Assembly: GCF_041146395.1 (NCBI RefSeq)
Contig: NC_090986.1
Location: 41,576,001 to 41,640,000, forward strand
DNA length: 64,000 nt
Reading direction: 5' to 3'
Source of the DNA: Eulemur rufifrons
Lineage: Eukaryota; Chordata; Mammalia; Primates; Lemuridae
A program made the translations under genes and the position numbers. The notes below the pieces were generated by a model. The model had not been told where the DNA came from. It made no database searches and was given only the letters and a program-made list of their open reading frames with translations. Positions 13,131 through 26,611 of this stretch are shown piece by piece (within the stretch, counting starts at the first letter, position 1; the number at the start of each line of letters is the position of its first letter).

Positions 13131-13799
13131 CAGTAGCTTATTTTCTGAGATTTCCTGGCTTGTTTCCCTCTTTCTCTTTTATTTGGAACTTCTCTTTCCT
13201 GTTTTTCTCTTGTCTCTGTCCTGCTCACATTTGATTTCACACCCAGCAGTGTGGCTTCTTAAATATGAGTCCTGGAGAGTTAGTTTCCAGAGGTTGGTCC
13301 CTCGGACTTTGCTGTGGGCCTTCTCACTCACCTGCTAGTTGGAGTGGCCAGATCCTTCTTGTCTCAGCTGGTGTACTCAAATTGAGAGGCCATGATTTTC
13401 AGAGAGTTCCTCTTGGCTGCCTTGGAGTTCTGTTCTCTGGGCCTTTAGTCACCTCATTGCTTCCCTTTGCTTCTGTCCTCAGGGATACTGAGACTCTGCA
13501 AGTCTTGTATGTGGTTTGTACTGAACGCATCTGTCTTGTTGGATTCAAAAAGATACTTTCTCACCTAATTTTGTTGTGGACGTTGTCCATGGGTTTTGGT
13601 CTTAGTGTCAGTTACTCTATTTTTGTGTGGAGATTTGGGAAGATCCAAAAATTATGCTTCTATTGCTGCTGCCATCTTTCTAGAATTCAGAAGTGTCATC
13701 TTTTGGACAATTTGAGGAAGAGATTTGGAAGGAATTGGTCTGATGAAAACAGAGGGTATGGTCCTGGAGACTTTAACGTCCTTCAGTAAAGAGCTAGTG
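13131..13799. other. Possible old L1 5' region or unique intron; open frame of 174 codons treated as chance
   Basis: A plus-strand open frame runs from 13265 to 13789 but the protein has no recognisable domain, a vertebrate-wide match was not recalled, and the exon-like signals are poor. The phrase GCTGCTGCCATCTTTCTAG at 13663-13683 resembles the reverse complement of the start of many L1 5' regions, so part of this may be a decayed L1 in minus orientation. Undecided. Confidence 0.35.
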
Positions 13800-13885
13800 G
13801 CTTATTAGTCTTTGAAAATATGGCACCTAATGCAGGCCCTGGCATTACTAAACACCCTACTAAACATTTGTTGAATGCTGCTGAA
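13800..13885 (+). mobile_element. L2 3' end fragment
   Basis: CAGGCCCTGGCATTACTAAACACC then AAACATTTGTTGAATGCTGCTGAATTTGTTGAATG, an L2-like tail with a short internal duplication of TTTGTTGAATG. Confidence 0.55.
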
Positions 13886-16249
13886 TTTGTTGAATGTTGC
13901 TGTGCAGAGAGATGATGACAGCTTGAATGAAGTGGGCTACAGTTTATAGCTGGTACCCACTTGCCAGTGTTGACACTCAGGGTGCCTGGATGAACTGTTT
14001 CCCTTCCTTAACTGGTATAGATCAGAAACACTTCTGAAGCTTTGGTCAGCTCTTCAGCATTCTGTTTTACATGCCTCAGTTTATCAACAGCTTCTGAAAT
14101 CATGCATAACTCTCATATTCTGTTTCCAATCTCACTGGGATATTGGTGATCTGAATTGCTCAGATCCTGCATGCACCTGAATGAATGTGCTAGATCCCTG
14201 ATTGACACTTAGGTGCTGGTCCTGTGTTCCAAAAGTCCGTGGCTTTAGATTCACTTTTTCTACCCTTAACGACCCTAAACTTTGCTTGTGGCTAAACAAA
14301 TCACATAACATCAAGTTTAGTCATGCAGGACCTTTCCCATCTGATATGGGAGAAATTGCCTGATTTTTCCTGAGCTCTCTGTTTCTCTAATAAATCACCT
14401 TTGTTTATTCCACTCTCCCATGATCATAAAAGAGTAAATAGATCTATATATCTCACAGAGTTGATTCCCCAAAGGCCCTATATTCTGAAACTACTTCAGG
14501 ATTGCCTTGAGCCAGCTACTCTGATGGGCTAAATCCTTCCTGATCCTCTTATATCCTCATCCACACTTACCTTGCAGAGTTTCATTTCCCTGGTGCTCTG
14601 TTCTGCTACATGTCCTTAGAGAAAATTGTTGTGAGGTAGAATTGAAGGACAAAAGCATAAAATGTGTGTCTGTTCAAAATGGCATATTTACTTGTGTTTT
14701 AACAAAGGCCCGCAATACTTTAAGTCAAAGGAGTTGAGTTGGGTGGAAATTTGAATACCTTTGACATTTTTCAAATCCAGATAATGCCCAGTGATCTTGG
14801 CCATAAGTAAAGTATGTAAATAATAAAATTATAAGGAACACTATTTATTCTCTGAGTGGCTGTGGAGATGTTTTCATTTCTGGGTTGGACTCCTGGATGT
14901 GTTTCTTAACAAATTCTCTAGAGATGTGTGTGTCAGATCAGCTTGTTAAAAAGCACAGAAACATGAAGACATATCACCCTCACAGTTGGACGCTTTTAGA
15001 CACTGCAGCTGTTTGAAAGGCCTGAGTGAACTAATTCAATTATGGCTGAGAAACCTCTGTCTCCCATGTCAGCGCTTGTCGTGAATATCCTTCTTAAAAT
15101 AATGACAGCCGAGGGAAGAGAGATGTGCAAGGAATACAGACAGGCTCATTTAATTTCAATTAAAAAAAAAAAGGAACAAAACACAAAACAATGACATTTA
15201 ATATTTAAAAGATAAATGAAGCATTATAATCTTGGTATGCCATGCTTGAAGTTGATTGAAACTTCCTTTATTGGTTAACTCTTTGGAACTGTGCCTTATT
15301 TTGTATGTAGTGGTTAACAATTTAACTCTTTAAATAAATGAGTTTTTGGCTTAAACTTTTTATGTATTATTATTTGCTGCCTTTTTTGGCAGTAATAAAA
15401 GATGATTATGATAAAGTTTATACAATATAAAAATATAAAATAAAAAAACTTCCCTTTCAAGTTTTCCTCCCCTGAGGAAATTATAGACTGACGCATACCC
15501 TTCTAGACTTAAAAAGTACATATATATGTGATTTATTGTGATGTATAAATTCTATCTTTTTGTAAAAATTATACTATTTTTCCTATTCTGCAGCTTGTTT
15601 TTTTTTCATCTAATACTTAATGGTCTTCTGTCCATATAGATGAGATTTAAAGAGCTGAATTCTTCCTTTTTGTATCAATAAGAGTGTTAGATACATGATG
15701 GCCGGTATGTAAGAAAGATGTCAGGGGATACTACAACCCTACTCAAATAGTTTTCGCTTCTCAGCCCCTAGCTTAAATGAATGTGCCATTACCTAGAAGT
15801 CATTTCACAGCTGTCAAATCAATTGCATGGCTGCTGGTGGCATGGAGAAGCAGCAGCAGCAGCTGGTGGACAAGTGTAACCATTCCCATTTCTGTTCACA
15901 GGAGGAGGGACAGCAGATGGCCATATTTCTACTACTGTTCCATTTTTAACTACAGGGTGTCCCTTTAGGTGTTTCCTGTTGGAGTCACAAAAAATGATTT
16001 TAATGAAATATTTAAAAGAATGACTTAGATAAATGTAGATAAGAAAAAGTTATTCATAGTCCCTCATTACCCAAGTATTGTTAACATTTTGTTGTTTTCT
16101 TTTTTTAATGCTTCTATTAAATCTCTTATTAGAAATGGTACTTTACCTCTGTGGTCTTCCTCCCTAAAAGCAATTACCCCAGTCTAATCTTAAGAAAAAC
16201 AACAGACAAATTCCATTTAAGGCACATTCTATAAAATGCCTGATGACTG
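13886..16249. other. Intronic sequence, nothing assigned
   Basis: Mostly AT-rich unique-looking sequence. A short (AGC)n run lies at 15849-15862 and poly-A/T tracts near 15161 and 15598. No gene recognised. Confidence 0.6.
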
Positions 16250-16605
16250 TCCCTCAAAACAGTCAAGGTCATCAAAAACAAGGAAGGTTTTAGAAACTGT
16301 CACAGGCAAGAGGAGCTTAAGGAGACTTGATGACTAAATGTAATGTGGTATCCCCGATGGGATCCTGGAACAGAAAAAGGACATTTGGGAAAAAACTAAG
16401 GACATCTGAATAAAGTTTGCATTTTAGTTAATAATAATGTATTCAGATGGGTCCATTAATTGTGACAAACGTACTGCACTAGTTGACAATAGGAGATGTT
16501 GACAATAGGAGAAACTGGGTATGGATTAGAGGGAAACTTTTTATACTATCTTCTTTTCTGTAAATCTAAAGCTATTCTAAAATAAAATAAATCTTTAAAA
16601 AAATG
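16250..16605 (+). mobile_element. Old L1 (L1M) 3' end
   Basis: GGAGACTTGATGACTAAATGTAATGTGGTATCC, GGATCCTGGAACAGAAAAAGGACATT, TTAGTTAATAATAATGTAT and finally TTTCTGTAAATCTAAAGCTATTCTAAAATAAAATAAA match the 3' region of an ancient L1. It contains a tandem duplication of GACAATAGGAGA around 16484-16512. Confidence 0.85.
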
Positions 16606-19239
16606 TTGTAATATCAGATTGAAATGGCAATATTACCATGAGTAAGCTGTCTAACTTTCCAGGACATGGTTTTCTTGTGTATATTTTCTGTGGGCTAGAT
16701 TATGGTCTCTTCCACCTTTAATGGGCTGTAAATCTAATTCTAACCAAAGTTTTAAAGAGTACTGAAAGCCATTCTAACATAGGCAGGATTATTCTTTTTG
16801 TTATTCAGAGACCAATTGCCATATCTGGATCCATAATGCATGTTCACAAAATCCCCTAATAGAAGCAGCCGTTCACAAGACCAGCTAGAGCTCCACCAAG
16901 ACTTATTATTTCTAAGTGTTAGGAGAGTTGCAGCACAAAGGTTTCTGGTGTGAGTTCTGTCAGAATTAACAAAATTATGTATTGAAGGAAATTGAAAAAT
17001 AATGATGAGAACAGTTGACCATGAAACATAGTCCTTGAGATAAAATTTTCCCATATGTAATATAGTATAGTAAGTCTGACCAGTAGTGCTAATGAGAATT
17101 CTTTATTTGAGCATTTTTTTAAATGAATAATCTATAAGAGGAAGATGGAGAGTGGCAAAAGTTAGCCACTGGAAACTGAACAAAACAGATACTTTGGAAA
17201 TGTAAAATCTACTCATCAGAATTTATGAGTGCAGAAGTTTTTGCAGAAATATGCATCATACATCACATGTGCTTGTGTGTTTTCCAGAAAATTTAGGAAG
17301 GCAGAACTTTCTAGGGGGACATAAAGTATGAACTTAAGCCCATGTTATAAATGCTAGGAGCAAATGACTGAAAAATATGTTGTTGAATCTTCATTCTTTT
17401 TTTGTCATATGTCTCCTACAGATTAAAGTTGTTCAACACAGTCTTGTTTAGAATTGAAAAAAAGGGTTATAATAATACTGTGTATACAGTTTTGAACTCT
17501 TTTTCTCACTGTGTCATTTTTTAAAAAAATTTAGTGATTGCTATTTCTCAGAATGAATAGGCTTTAATCAGTATATTTCTTTCATGTGCCATATATATAT
17601 GCTATATATACACACAATATATATAAATATCATGTAAATTGTTTCCAATAATTGGTAATTCTCTGCCCATCAACAGTTGTATCATTTATTTGTGCCCTCT
17701 TTTTAAGAAGATTTTAAAAAAAACTTAAATAAGAATTTTAAAAAAATTTATACTTAAGAATTTAATAATTTACAGAAATATATTTTAATATTTATGATTT
17801 GGGGGAACAAATTGCTAAAAGTTGCATTATGGGCTCAAGTTGTATGGAGATCTTAAACATTTTAGCCAGTGGTTTTACCGAAAGCCTAGTTTAATTTACA
17901 CTAATATACCACCAATGGATAGGAGTGCCTGGTTTCCTGAACCTTCTCTAGCATTGTGTATAATCTTTTGTTTCATAATCTTTTCCAAAGCTACATCTTC
18001 TTGATTTAACCTGTAGTTCTTTAATTATCTTTTGAATTTAAACATCTCTTCCTTATATTTATTTTAGTACTCTTAAGAATTCTCTGTTTATATCCTCTTG
18101 TCCCACTGAAGTTTGTGTTTTTCTTGTCAGTTTGCTGGAACTCTTTAAAAAGTAAACACAAAACTTTTAATAGTCAACCCCAAAAAAGATGGAAGATTGA
18201 GCTTATTAATAAGTACTCTTTTATATTGATACAGTAGAATGCAACTAGGAAGAAGAAAAAATATAATTTATTAATGATAAAAACTAATGTAATTGAAATT
18301 TGTATCATAAGAAAATACAGAATAATAGTAAGTAGAAAATCATTTTCTTTGTATATGCATTAATTATTTTGGAGCATCATGTGGATTTTGGAAATGTTGG
18401 AGTTGTTTAACAAAATTATTTATACTTCCTGCCTTTATTCTTTAAGGTATTTGCAAAATCAAAAATAGTAAGTTTTGTCACCATATGGTAGTATACAAGA
18501 AAACCCCAAAACATTTAAAATATAGTTTTTTTAAGCAATATGAATAGAGCCAATAATAAAAATATTTTGTCTGGTAATAATGAAAACTAGTTTTTAGCAA
18601 ATGATTTTATTGCTAGCTATGAAATTAGAACTAATAATTATCTTAATCATCTTTTCCGCTGCCCAGTAACCCCACAAACTTTTCTCTTAAAAATAAAATG
18701 AGTAATGTCATGAAGCTGAGGATCTGGTGGGTGGTGAAGAATTAGAAATGCATTGACCCTGGACCTGTTGGTACCTGACCATGTGCAGGAATAGGTCTTC
18801 ATTCATGGGTGAAAGGCAGTTCAGTCTCCTGGTTTGGTTTATTTTGGAACTGCCTGCCTGGAACAGTCCCTGAGAGAGGGGCCGGGGAGCACGGGGGCTG
18901 CACGTTCTTTCCTCATGACTGTAAATGCCAGACATACTGTGAAACTGGACTGCAGAGCTCATTAACCCGGGGCCTGATGGCTGGCAGCCCTCACAGCTTC
19001 CTCTGATTTGACAGGGGACGGAAGATGTTCAGACGCCTTGTGTATGTGTAACTTTATCTCCATTTTCTCCTTTTGTGCTTAGGCAGTATATAAGAAGTCT
19101 CCTGTATCTCTTACATTTACCTTCTTTATAAATTTTACCTTTTATTCTGTGCTAGCCTGAATTAAAATACACATACAAAATAATTTATTCAAAATCTTTT
19201 CATCACAGATCATGATACATTTTTTTGGTGTGTATCTCT

Positions 19240-19273
<34 letters not shown>

Positions 19274-19829
19274 ACTAAGGGTGGAAGACTACATGGAAAA
19301 TGAAATGATTTTTAAAGTAAAAGTATATGTACCAATTAAAATATATGAATTGAGGTAGACAAATGACTTTTTAAATGGGGAATATGATCAGAATGTTCAA
19401 CTTTAAATATTTTATCCTTTTCTTTGAAGGTATAACCTGAGAATGGAAGTATTTATTATACTAAAGCCATTATTACAGAAATGGTTAGTCCTTGTATTGA
19501 AAGAATGGTGAAATGTTCTATTCAGTCCTTTGGCATGTTCCAACCAAAGCTTTAGGACAGGGAAGAATGCAGGTGTATCGTGTTTATTTTAATATAAAAA
19601 TGTTTTAAATTGCTTAGCAGTAAAATTACTTAACCTCTTTCTCTCCTCTCTATAAGCCTGAATGATTCTACTAAAATCTGTGCTATGTTTATCTCTGACT
19701 TTGGGGCACTCTTGGCAGACTATTACACGTCCCACAGAGTACACATAGCTTAGTTTAAACAGCTTTGGAGGAGGAACAAGTTTCATGACTTGAGTAATTC
19801 TTCACTGCTTAATGTTCACTTTTCATTAA
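16606..19829. other. Intronic sequence, nothing assigned apart from microsatellites
   Basis: AT-rich with an AT/TA-rich patch at 17588-17632 and a TG microsatellite at 19243. The block 18700-19020 is GC-richer and looks unique. No gene or transposon assigned. Confidence 0.55.
19243..19271. repeat. (TG)n microsatellite
   Basis: Uninterrupted TG run of about 14 units preceded by TCTCTC. Confidence 0.95.
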
Positions 19830-19940
19830 TTCAAACATCCCTTCATTCATTTGACAAATGTTCCAGTCTGTAGGATTGAAAAAGTGTCTGTCTTCATGGA
19901 GTTTACAGTGTATTATAGTTTTCTAGTTTGATAAATATGT
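19830..19940 (-). mobile_element. L2 3' end fragment
   Basis: CCTTCATTCATTTGACAAATGTTCC then TCTTCATGGAGTTTACAGTGTATTATAG is the reverse complement of the L2 3' end (CTCCATGA ... CAATAAATATTTGTTGAATGAATG type). Confidence 0.65.
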
Positions 19941-20649
19941 TTACTAAAACTAGTTGAACTTCTCGCCTTTATTCTCTGGTTGCTAAACAAAAAAAAATTC
20001 AAACCAAAATCATCTTCATTTTCTGGAGAATAAACCTACTGCATTCTGTGAGAGAATGTACAGTAATCTGTATATTCTGTTAGTTATTGCTTAAAAAAAG
20101 AGACTTTCTTTTTGCTGGACTATTGTATTTTTTATTTTGTACATAACTTTTGATAACAAGGGATTGTGCAATTCTTGTGTGAAGGTCAAGTCCTGTGTTC
20201 TTTCTGATTATACTTTACTTTCAGCTATTAAAAAATCTGCCCAATGCCAAGATCACTTAGTATTAGGCACTGACTGTAGATGGTTGTACAGGTGGACTTT
20301 GAAGTTCCTGACTCAAAACAGCTCACGCAGACAAATTACAGCAGTTGTCCTCCGCCACTCTCAATCCCCCACTATGGTGGGGGCCATCATGGCAAGGAAG
20401 CTTGGGGTTTATGAAGATGCTGTGACCTTAGAAGAAGAAGAAGAAAGGGGGAAATTAAGAACAGATAAGGAAACTGATCCTGGAGACATGCTGTCATGCA
20501 GGTTTGAGGGTAGAGCTGGGGCAGGGAGAAGGGGGGTATGTGGAACTTCCCCTTTGAAACGTATTTTCTTTCTTTTCTGACTTATTTTTCAAAGCATTTT
20601 GAGAATGACAGCCTATCAGAGATGGATGAGAGGTCACGAGATCATCTTG

Positions 20650-20745
20650 TTCTGGTCTAACACTAATATATAAAGGAAACTGATGTTTTAAAGTGACTTG
20701 CCCAAGTTCATGCGGCTAATTAGTGGCAGTATATCTGCATCTAAA
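20650..20745 (+). mobile_element. MIR SINE core fragment
   Basis: AGGAAACTGATGTTTTAAAGTGACTTGCCCAAGTTCATGCGGCTAATTAGTGGCAG follows the MIR core (GAGGTTAAGTAACTTGCCCAAGGTCACACAGCTAGTAAGTGGCAG). Confidence 0.85.
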
Positions 20746-21204
20746 TTCTAGAAACTTATTCTAGGTTTTTCTTGTGAGACTTACTCTTTTTCTGGAGTGC
20801 TCATTGCCCACAGGACTTGGTGGGACATGAAGCTGAAGAAGGTGGATATGGTGGAAGGCCTTGTGTGCCGTCCTGAGGAACTTAGACTTACCCTGTGTGC
20901 AGTGAAGAACTAGTGACGAGTGATAAGCATGGACATGGTGTTAGGGTTGCATTTAGAAAGGACACTTTGTGATTTGGAGAATGGGATGTCGGGGGTGGTG
21001 GTGGTGGTGAATGGATGAAAGGCTATATTAGGCAGCTACTGGGAGTAGTCCATGCAAAAATTGATGGGCAAATATAAACAGTGGTACTAAAAAGAAGGAG
21101 GGACTGGTGAGAGAAATATTCAAGATGTAGAGAGATAGGATTTAATGATGGTTTGGATATTGGTGATAGAAGGAGCTGAAAAGAGATAGAGAAATGAGGT
21201 GTTT

Positions 21205-21690
21205 TGTTTTTTTAGGGTACAAAATAAACCACCTTTTCAATTAATGGCTTAAACCAACAACAGTTGTTTATTTGCTCACTGTTCTGCAGTTTGGGCAGAG
21301 CTTGGTGAGGATGGCTCGTCTGTACTCCATATGACGTCTGCTAGAGCTGGAATTTTTAGGATGGCTTCTTCACTGGCTGGGGCCTCAGCTGAACTTGCTG
21401 TGTCATCTAGAGGCAGGGCAGGAATCTCTCTCTTGCTGGTCTCTCCCCCAGCCTGGCGTCACTTGCCTTACAGCATGTGAGTCTCATGGTAGTTTGACTT
21501 CTTACATGGTGGCTGGCTTTTCCTTAGAGCTCAAAAATAGAAGACAAAGATCTTCCTATCAGGGTGCAGAAGTCCTAGAACATTTGTACCAGTCCATTCT
21601 ATTGGTCAGAGAAGTCACAGGGGCAGATTAGACTCAAGATGAGGGAAAATAGTTCCCTTCAAAGAATGTATGGACACATATTTAATTCAT
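21205..21690 (+). mobile_element. Unclassified interspersed repeat, copy 1
   Basis: Starts ACAAAATAAACCACCTTTTCAATTAATGGCTTAAACCAACAACAGTTGTTTATTTGCTCAC. Later it has CATGTGAGTCTCATGGTAG, CTTACATGGTGGCTGGCTTTTCC, CATTCTATTGGTCAGAGAAGTCACAGG and CAAGATGAGGGAAAATAG. The same ordered blocks recur at 22610-23160. This is a known type of mammalian interspersed element, but I could not assign its class securely. Confidence 0.7.
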
Positions 21691-22609
21691 CACGGTCTGC
21701 CCTCTGGTCACAAATTACTTATATTCCATCACAGGCAAAATATACTCATTCACTCTCAAGATGCCCAGCAGTCTCAGTCCATTAAAGCATCAAACTCAGA
21801 CTCAAATACCAGAATTTCATGCATTAAATCATGTCGAGGGGCAGATGAGGTGGGTTGGGTATGGTTTCTCAGGTGCAGAGACCTGTGAACTGAAAGAACA
21901 AGTTGTCTGTCCCCCACTTCCACCCAAACATAAAATGGGAATGTAGGGACAATATAAGCACAATAGACACCCCTGTTCAAAATGGATTTGTAGGAGTGGG
22001 TTACGGAGCCATGTAGCAGGTACTAGTCCACAGCAATTCTGAAACTCAGCCCCCTCTTCTGGGGGCTGGGAAGGTACCTTGATTAGGGCTCAGTTCTTAC
22101 TGTGAATGGTTTTCTGTGGTTCTTGGCTCCATCCTCTGTGTTGTCCTTTCTTTCTAATAAGAATTGACTGATGTTTGCCACTGAATCTTTTTCAGCCTGC
22201 TTTCTGCCTATAGAGTTTGGATGTCCAGCAGCCTCTTCATTTTAGAATGTTTCATTTCATTTACTCAAAGCTGGTATGGCTCCTCCAAATTCTAAGGGCT
22301 TTCTGTACATCAAATTGCAGTCTACTCTATTTGACAAGAGTCTTACCTAGAATATCTTTGAGATAGATTAGTTCTTCTCTACTTTAGGCTGAGTGTCAGG
22401 TTGCTGTGGGACAACACCCTTAAGACCCTTGTGTCCCATTTTCTCTAGTCTTCAGTAGCAGTTTCTGCACTAGTAGCTCCCACTTCCAGCTCCCATTAGC
22501 TGTCTCCTTGAGGCCCTTCAGGCTCCACAGTGCCCACTCCCGAAGCCAATGCCACGTGTTTTAGATTTTATCATGTCAGCACCCATTTCTAGATTCTGAT
22601 TTTTGCCTT

Positions 22610-23160
22610 ATTCATTGTATAACAAATCTTCCCCAAACTTAGTGGCTTAAAATGATAACAACATTTATTTACTCTCTACCCTGCAATTTGTTTTTTTATT
22701 TTTATTTTTATTTTCAGTCAGCTTTCTCAGGTTGACACTACCCTACAATTTGGATTCTCCGTGGTAAGAACAGCTTATGTTCACTCCACTTGGCATCTGC
22801 TGGAACTAAAATGTTCAAGATGACATCTTCACTCTCTTATCCGGAGCCTCAGCTGTGTGGCTAACACATCTCTTTCCCTCCATATGTCCTCTTTATGCTG
22901 CTAGCTTGGGCTTCCTCACAGCATGGCGGTCTCATGGTAGTCATGACTTCTGTGATAGCTGCTGGCTTGAGTGTGAAAGTGGAACCAGCCAAGCCTTCTT
23001 AATGAGTGGGCTTGGAGATGTCAGAATGTTACTTTAACTGCATCTACTGGTCAAAGCAGCCAGAGGGCAGCCCTGATTCAAGAGGAGGCAAATAACCTCA
23101 TCTTTCAAGGGAGGAGTCCAGAGAATTTGTAGCCATCCCTAATCCACTATGCAGGGATAA
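22610..23160 (+). mobile_element. Unclassified interspersed repeat, copy 2
   Basis: Same family and orientation as 21205-21690: ATAACAAATCTTCCCCAAACTTAGTGGCTTAAAATGATAACAAC, TGCTGGAACTAAAATGTTCAAGATGACATCTTCACTC, CACAGCATGGCGGTCTCATGGTAG, ACTGGTCAAAGCAGCCAGAGGG, then a tail. About 90 bp of T-rich sequence near 22685-22745 appears inserted relative to copy 1. Confidence 0.7.
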
Positions 23161-25559
23161 TTCCTAGGTCTTTCTGGTTTGGGTAACTTTGGTAGATTAT
23201 GATACTATTCACTTGAACTGGGTTTTCTGGGAAAGGTCATGGTTCATTTATCGATACATTTCAAAGACACCAACTCCAACACAACAAAACAAAAACAAAG
23301 AAAAGAACAGAAACCGAGTCTTGCCAAAGTTATAGACTGACTGACCCTCCTTGTCGTCTCCTCACCACATAGTTACATTAGTCTTTTCACATCATCTACA
23401 CATTTTCTCTGTTTCCTCTTCTATCAGCTATGGACAGTAGCTCTTAAATTTCTATGTCAGTTTTACCACCTTTCCTTTTTTATCTCGTTTCCTCCACTTC
23501 CACTTTCCAGTTTCTGGTATCTGCCCTTTATTTTTTATGTTGTTAAAATTGATATTATTATATTGTGATGTGTCCATAACTAATTTCATGCTTTGTAGGT
23601 TGATTTTAAGAGTTGATCCTTACTATAGTAATAGGTTTTATGCTGCTGTGACTGGGTAAATATTCACTAAGGAGCCCAGTGTGCCATGATTATGCTTCTT
23701 TTGTTTTGCAGCTTTTTATTTTTCTCAGTATCTCTAGTTACCATTTTTTTCTTGCCTTCTCTGTTTTAATCAGACCCTTAAATTCTTTTGACACCTCAAG
23801 CATACTAACTAATCCGAAACCATTTGTTTCCTAGATACTTCTCAGCTAGAGCCCTCAGTTACGCTGTTTCAGTTGGGACTGATGGCACTCAGTCCTCAAG
23901 GTGGGATTCTTTCTTAGATCCTGTGGCTTCCTGTTTCTTATCCTACTCTCTTGCCTTGCTCCAGCATATCTTTAAATAACTTCTCCAAAATGCTTTTATG
24001 GGTAAACTTTCTGAATCCTTTCTCATCTGAGAATGTGTCTATTCTGTGATCAGAATTTTTTTTCAGCATATTAGGAAAAGAAATACTTAAAATGCTCAGA
24101 ATATTTTTTCCTAAGGGTGCTATAAATAAATGTAAGGGAGTATGATTACATTTTTTTGTTTGCCTTAAATCTATTTTATGATCTTACATTTCTGCTTCAT
24201 CATTGTTGTTTAATTTTTTCTTTTTGATGTTCATATTTTTGAGTTTTATAAATTACATCCAGACATTAGTTACTGCATTTTAAAAACTGATAATTATACT
24301 AGATGACAAACTTGTGAAATTCTCCTTAAATGGCTTTCCTGGGCAATCATTATTATGAAGCAAATAGATAGGCCTCTTTTAGAAAAAAACTGTAAAATAT
24401 CTGGAGTATCTACCCCTTTTAGTCCTTATTTAAGAGTCTCTTTGCTATTTCCCTGGTGAGATAAGGTTAGATTGCCTAAAACTGTTTCAGGAAGGTTTGT
24501 CTCTGTCAGTGAACTTGAGCTTTATCTTTTAAAATGCAGTAACAAGATCTGGAAAGGTTTTAGGCCTGTGGCTAGTGGTGCTCTTTAGGTCAATCTGTTA
24601 CCCCTTCTTTGAAACAGCTGCTGAATTGAAAAGGTTGAGGTATAAACTCCACTAACAGCATTCATGGTTGGAAGAAAAGCATGCTTTACTGTTTTAGTAT
24701 AATGAATGAAACTGTCTGGGAGGCTGCAGTGAGTTTTTTTTCTACATTTGTGGAGCTGTGAGATTTGTAGCTTATGGCTTTTAATGAAGGAAACTGGGTT
24801 AAACATTTACCCTTCACATTAATTATAAGCAAGTGAAATAAGCCTGTGGAAAACATTGCCTGAATGTAGGAGCTACATTAACAGCAGGTCATGAGACAAA
24901 GGAGGGGCTTTGCAGGGAAGTCCAGGGCCAGTGGGTTACAAAACTAACCTGATCCTGTATGGAAATAGGAAGCTTAAATAAGCCAACCAATATAAATGGA
25001 AGGAGCCCCGAAATTAACTGGTTCTGGAGCCGTGATACATACCAAGGTATCACTTATTTTCACTATGGATTGTGAACATTATGAACTGTGTATGGGCTTT
25101 CTGTTTCCAGAAACTCCTAGAGAAGTACAAGGAATCTTTATAAATTGTCTTTGATAGTATACGGGTATTTTATTATAATACTGGAGGAATGGGTTTCATA
25201 TTATGACTTTTGTACTTTACTATTCAGTTAAAAAAATTGTGAAAAGAGTCTTTTAGTTTGAACTCAGCCACTTATATGTTCGTTCCTGGTTAGACAGTCC
25301 ACAGAGTTAAGAGGCACAGCCTCCCTGGTGAGGAGGCAGAGAGGAAGTAGTGGTTAGATGTGTCTGCCTGATGTCTACCCTTACCCACTGCTGAGTGGAG
25401 ACCATCAGTACATTTTAGGGAACTTCTACCTTTGTCCTACAACTTCTCTCTCAGGACTATTTTAACACATAAAAGAATGGCAATATTCTTTTTAGAAAAT
25501 ATATTCAAGTTGAATAACCTCTTTTTTTTCTTCACACACTTGTACATGCAAACACACTT
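23161..25559. other. Intronic sequence, nothing assigned
   Basis: AT-rich unique-looking sequence. 24840-25050 is a somewhat GC-richer patch containing CCAACCAATATAAATGG but without any adjacent gene. Confidence 0.6.
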
Positions 25560-25745
25560 CTGTATTGTGCCTACACTCTTATTTTAAGTGGTTGTTTTTG
25601 TACTTGATACCTTCTATACTGGATGCATTTCATTCTCTAAGAGGGCAGTGATTTTTTTTTTTTCCTCCATTGTATACTGTGCCAAATTCTAGCAAGGATT
25701 TTGTACATTTCAGTTGCTGAGTAAGTGTTTGCTGAATGAAATTAA
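25560..25745 (+). mobile_element. L2 3' end fragment
   Basis: CTAAGAGGGCAGTGATTTTT, TATACTGTGCCAAATTCTAGCAAGG and GTTGCTGAGTAAGTGTTTGCTGAATGAA track the L2 3' end. Confidence 0.75.
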
Positions 25746-26227
25746 CTAGCTACAGTTCTGTTCCTGTTGTTGTTTCTCTTTCACTCAAATCTGCCCTTCA
25801 TCGCTGTCAGGGTCATTGCCAAGAACACATTTGATTTGCAGCTTATACTGAGAAGTAACAGTGAATAAATGAGTGAATGAAACAAAACAATTAGTCACAT
25901 ACTTTTTAATTTTGTAAAAGATTGGTTGGCAAATCTAGCCTCCATTGTATTTGAAAATGAAATATAAATATTTGTGTTATTTAATAACAAGGTTTATATT
26001 AATACACAGGCAAAATTACCATTGTTCTTTCCATGAATATTAGTGCTTTTAATGACCTCCTGTGTTTATTAATGTTTTTTTCTTTTTTTAGAATTCGTAA
26101 GGGCTGTGGCAAGATCTGAAATCTGTAGAATCTAAAAGATGGTTCTGCTAAGCCTATGTTAGTAAATAAGGGAGTAAAATGGTAATATGAGTTTGAGCTC
26201 AAAACGAGTGGGTTGGAGGTGACAGTA

Positions 26228-26611
26228 CACTCTGATACTTTTTTTTTTTTTTTTTTTTTTTTTTTGAGACAGAGTCTCGCTTTGTTGCCCGGGCTAGAGT
26301 GAGTGCCGTGGCGTCAGCCTAGCTCACAGCAACCTCAAACTCCTGGGCTTAAGCGATCCTACCGCCTCAGCCTCCTGAGTAAGCTGGGACTACAGACATG
26401 CGCCACCATGTCCGGCTAATTTTTTTCTATATATATTTTAGTTGGCCAGATAATTTCTTTCTATTTTTTTTAGTAGAGATGGGGGGGAGGGTCTCGCTCT
26501 TGCTCAGGCTGGTCTCGAACTCCTGACCTTGAGTGATCCACCCGCCTCGGCCTCCCAGAGTGCTAGGATTACAGGCGTGAGCCACCGCGCCCAGCCCACT
26601 CTGATACTTTT
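26228..26611 (-). mobile_element. Strepsirrhine-type Alu SINE with target-site duplication
   Basis: Reverse-oriented full-length Alu at 26243-26596 with a 23-nt T tail, the same lemur-type left arm and TATATATATTTTAGTTGG middle. Direct repeats CACTCTGATACTTTT occur at 26228-26242 and 26597-26611. A GGGGGG insertion lies near 26482. Confidence 0.95.

Noticed and set aside
13265..13789. 174-codon plus-strand open frame
   Set aside because: No recognisable domain, no splice or promoter context, and part resembles an inverted L1 5' region. Cross-species conservation would be needed to revive it.
20137..20580. 147-codon plus-strand open frame
   Set aside because: No family resemblance, includes a GAA repeat, and lies next to MIR fragments. 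Most likely chance.
24950..25025. CCAAT plus TATAAA-like motif as a promoter
   Set aside because: No CpG enrichment, no downstream exon or open frame, and AT-rich context makes such motifs frequent by chance.
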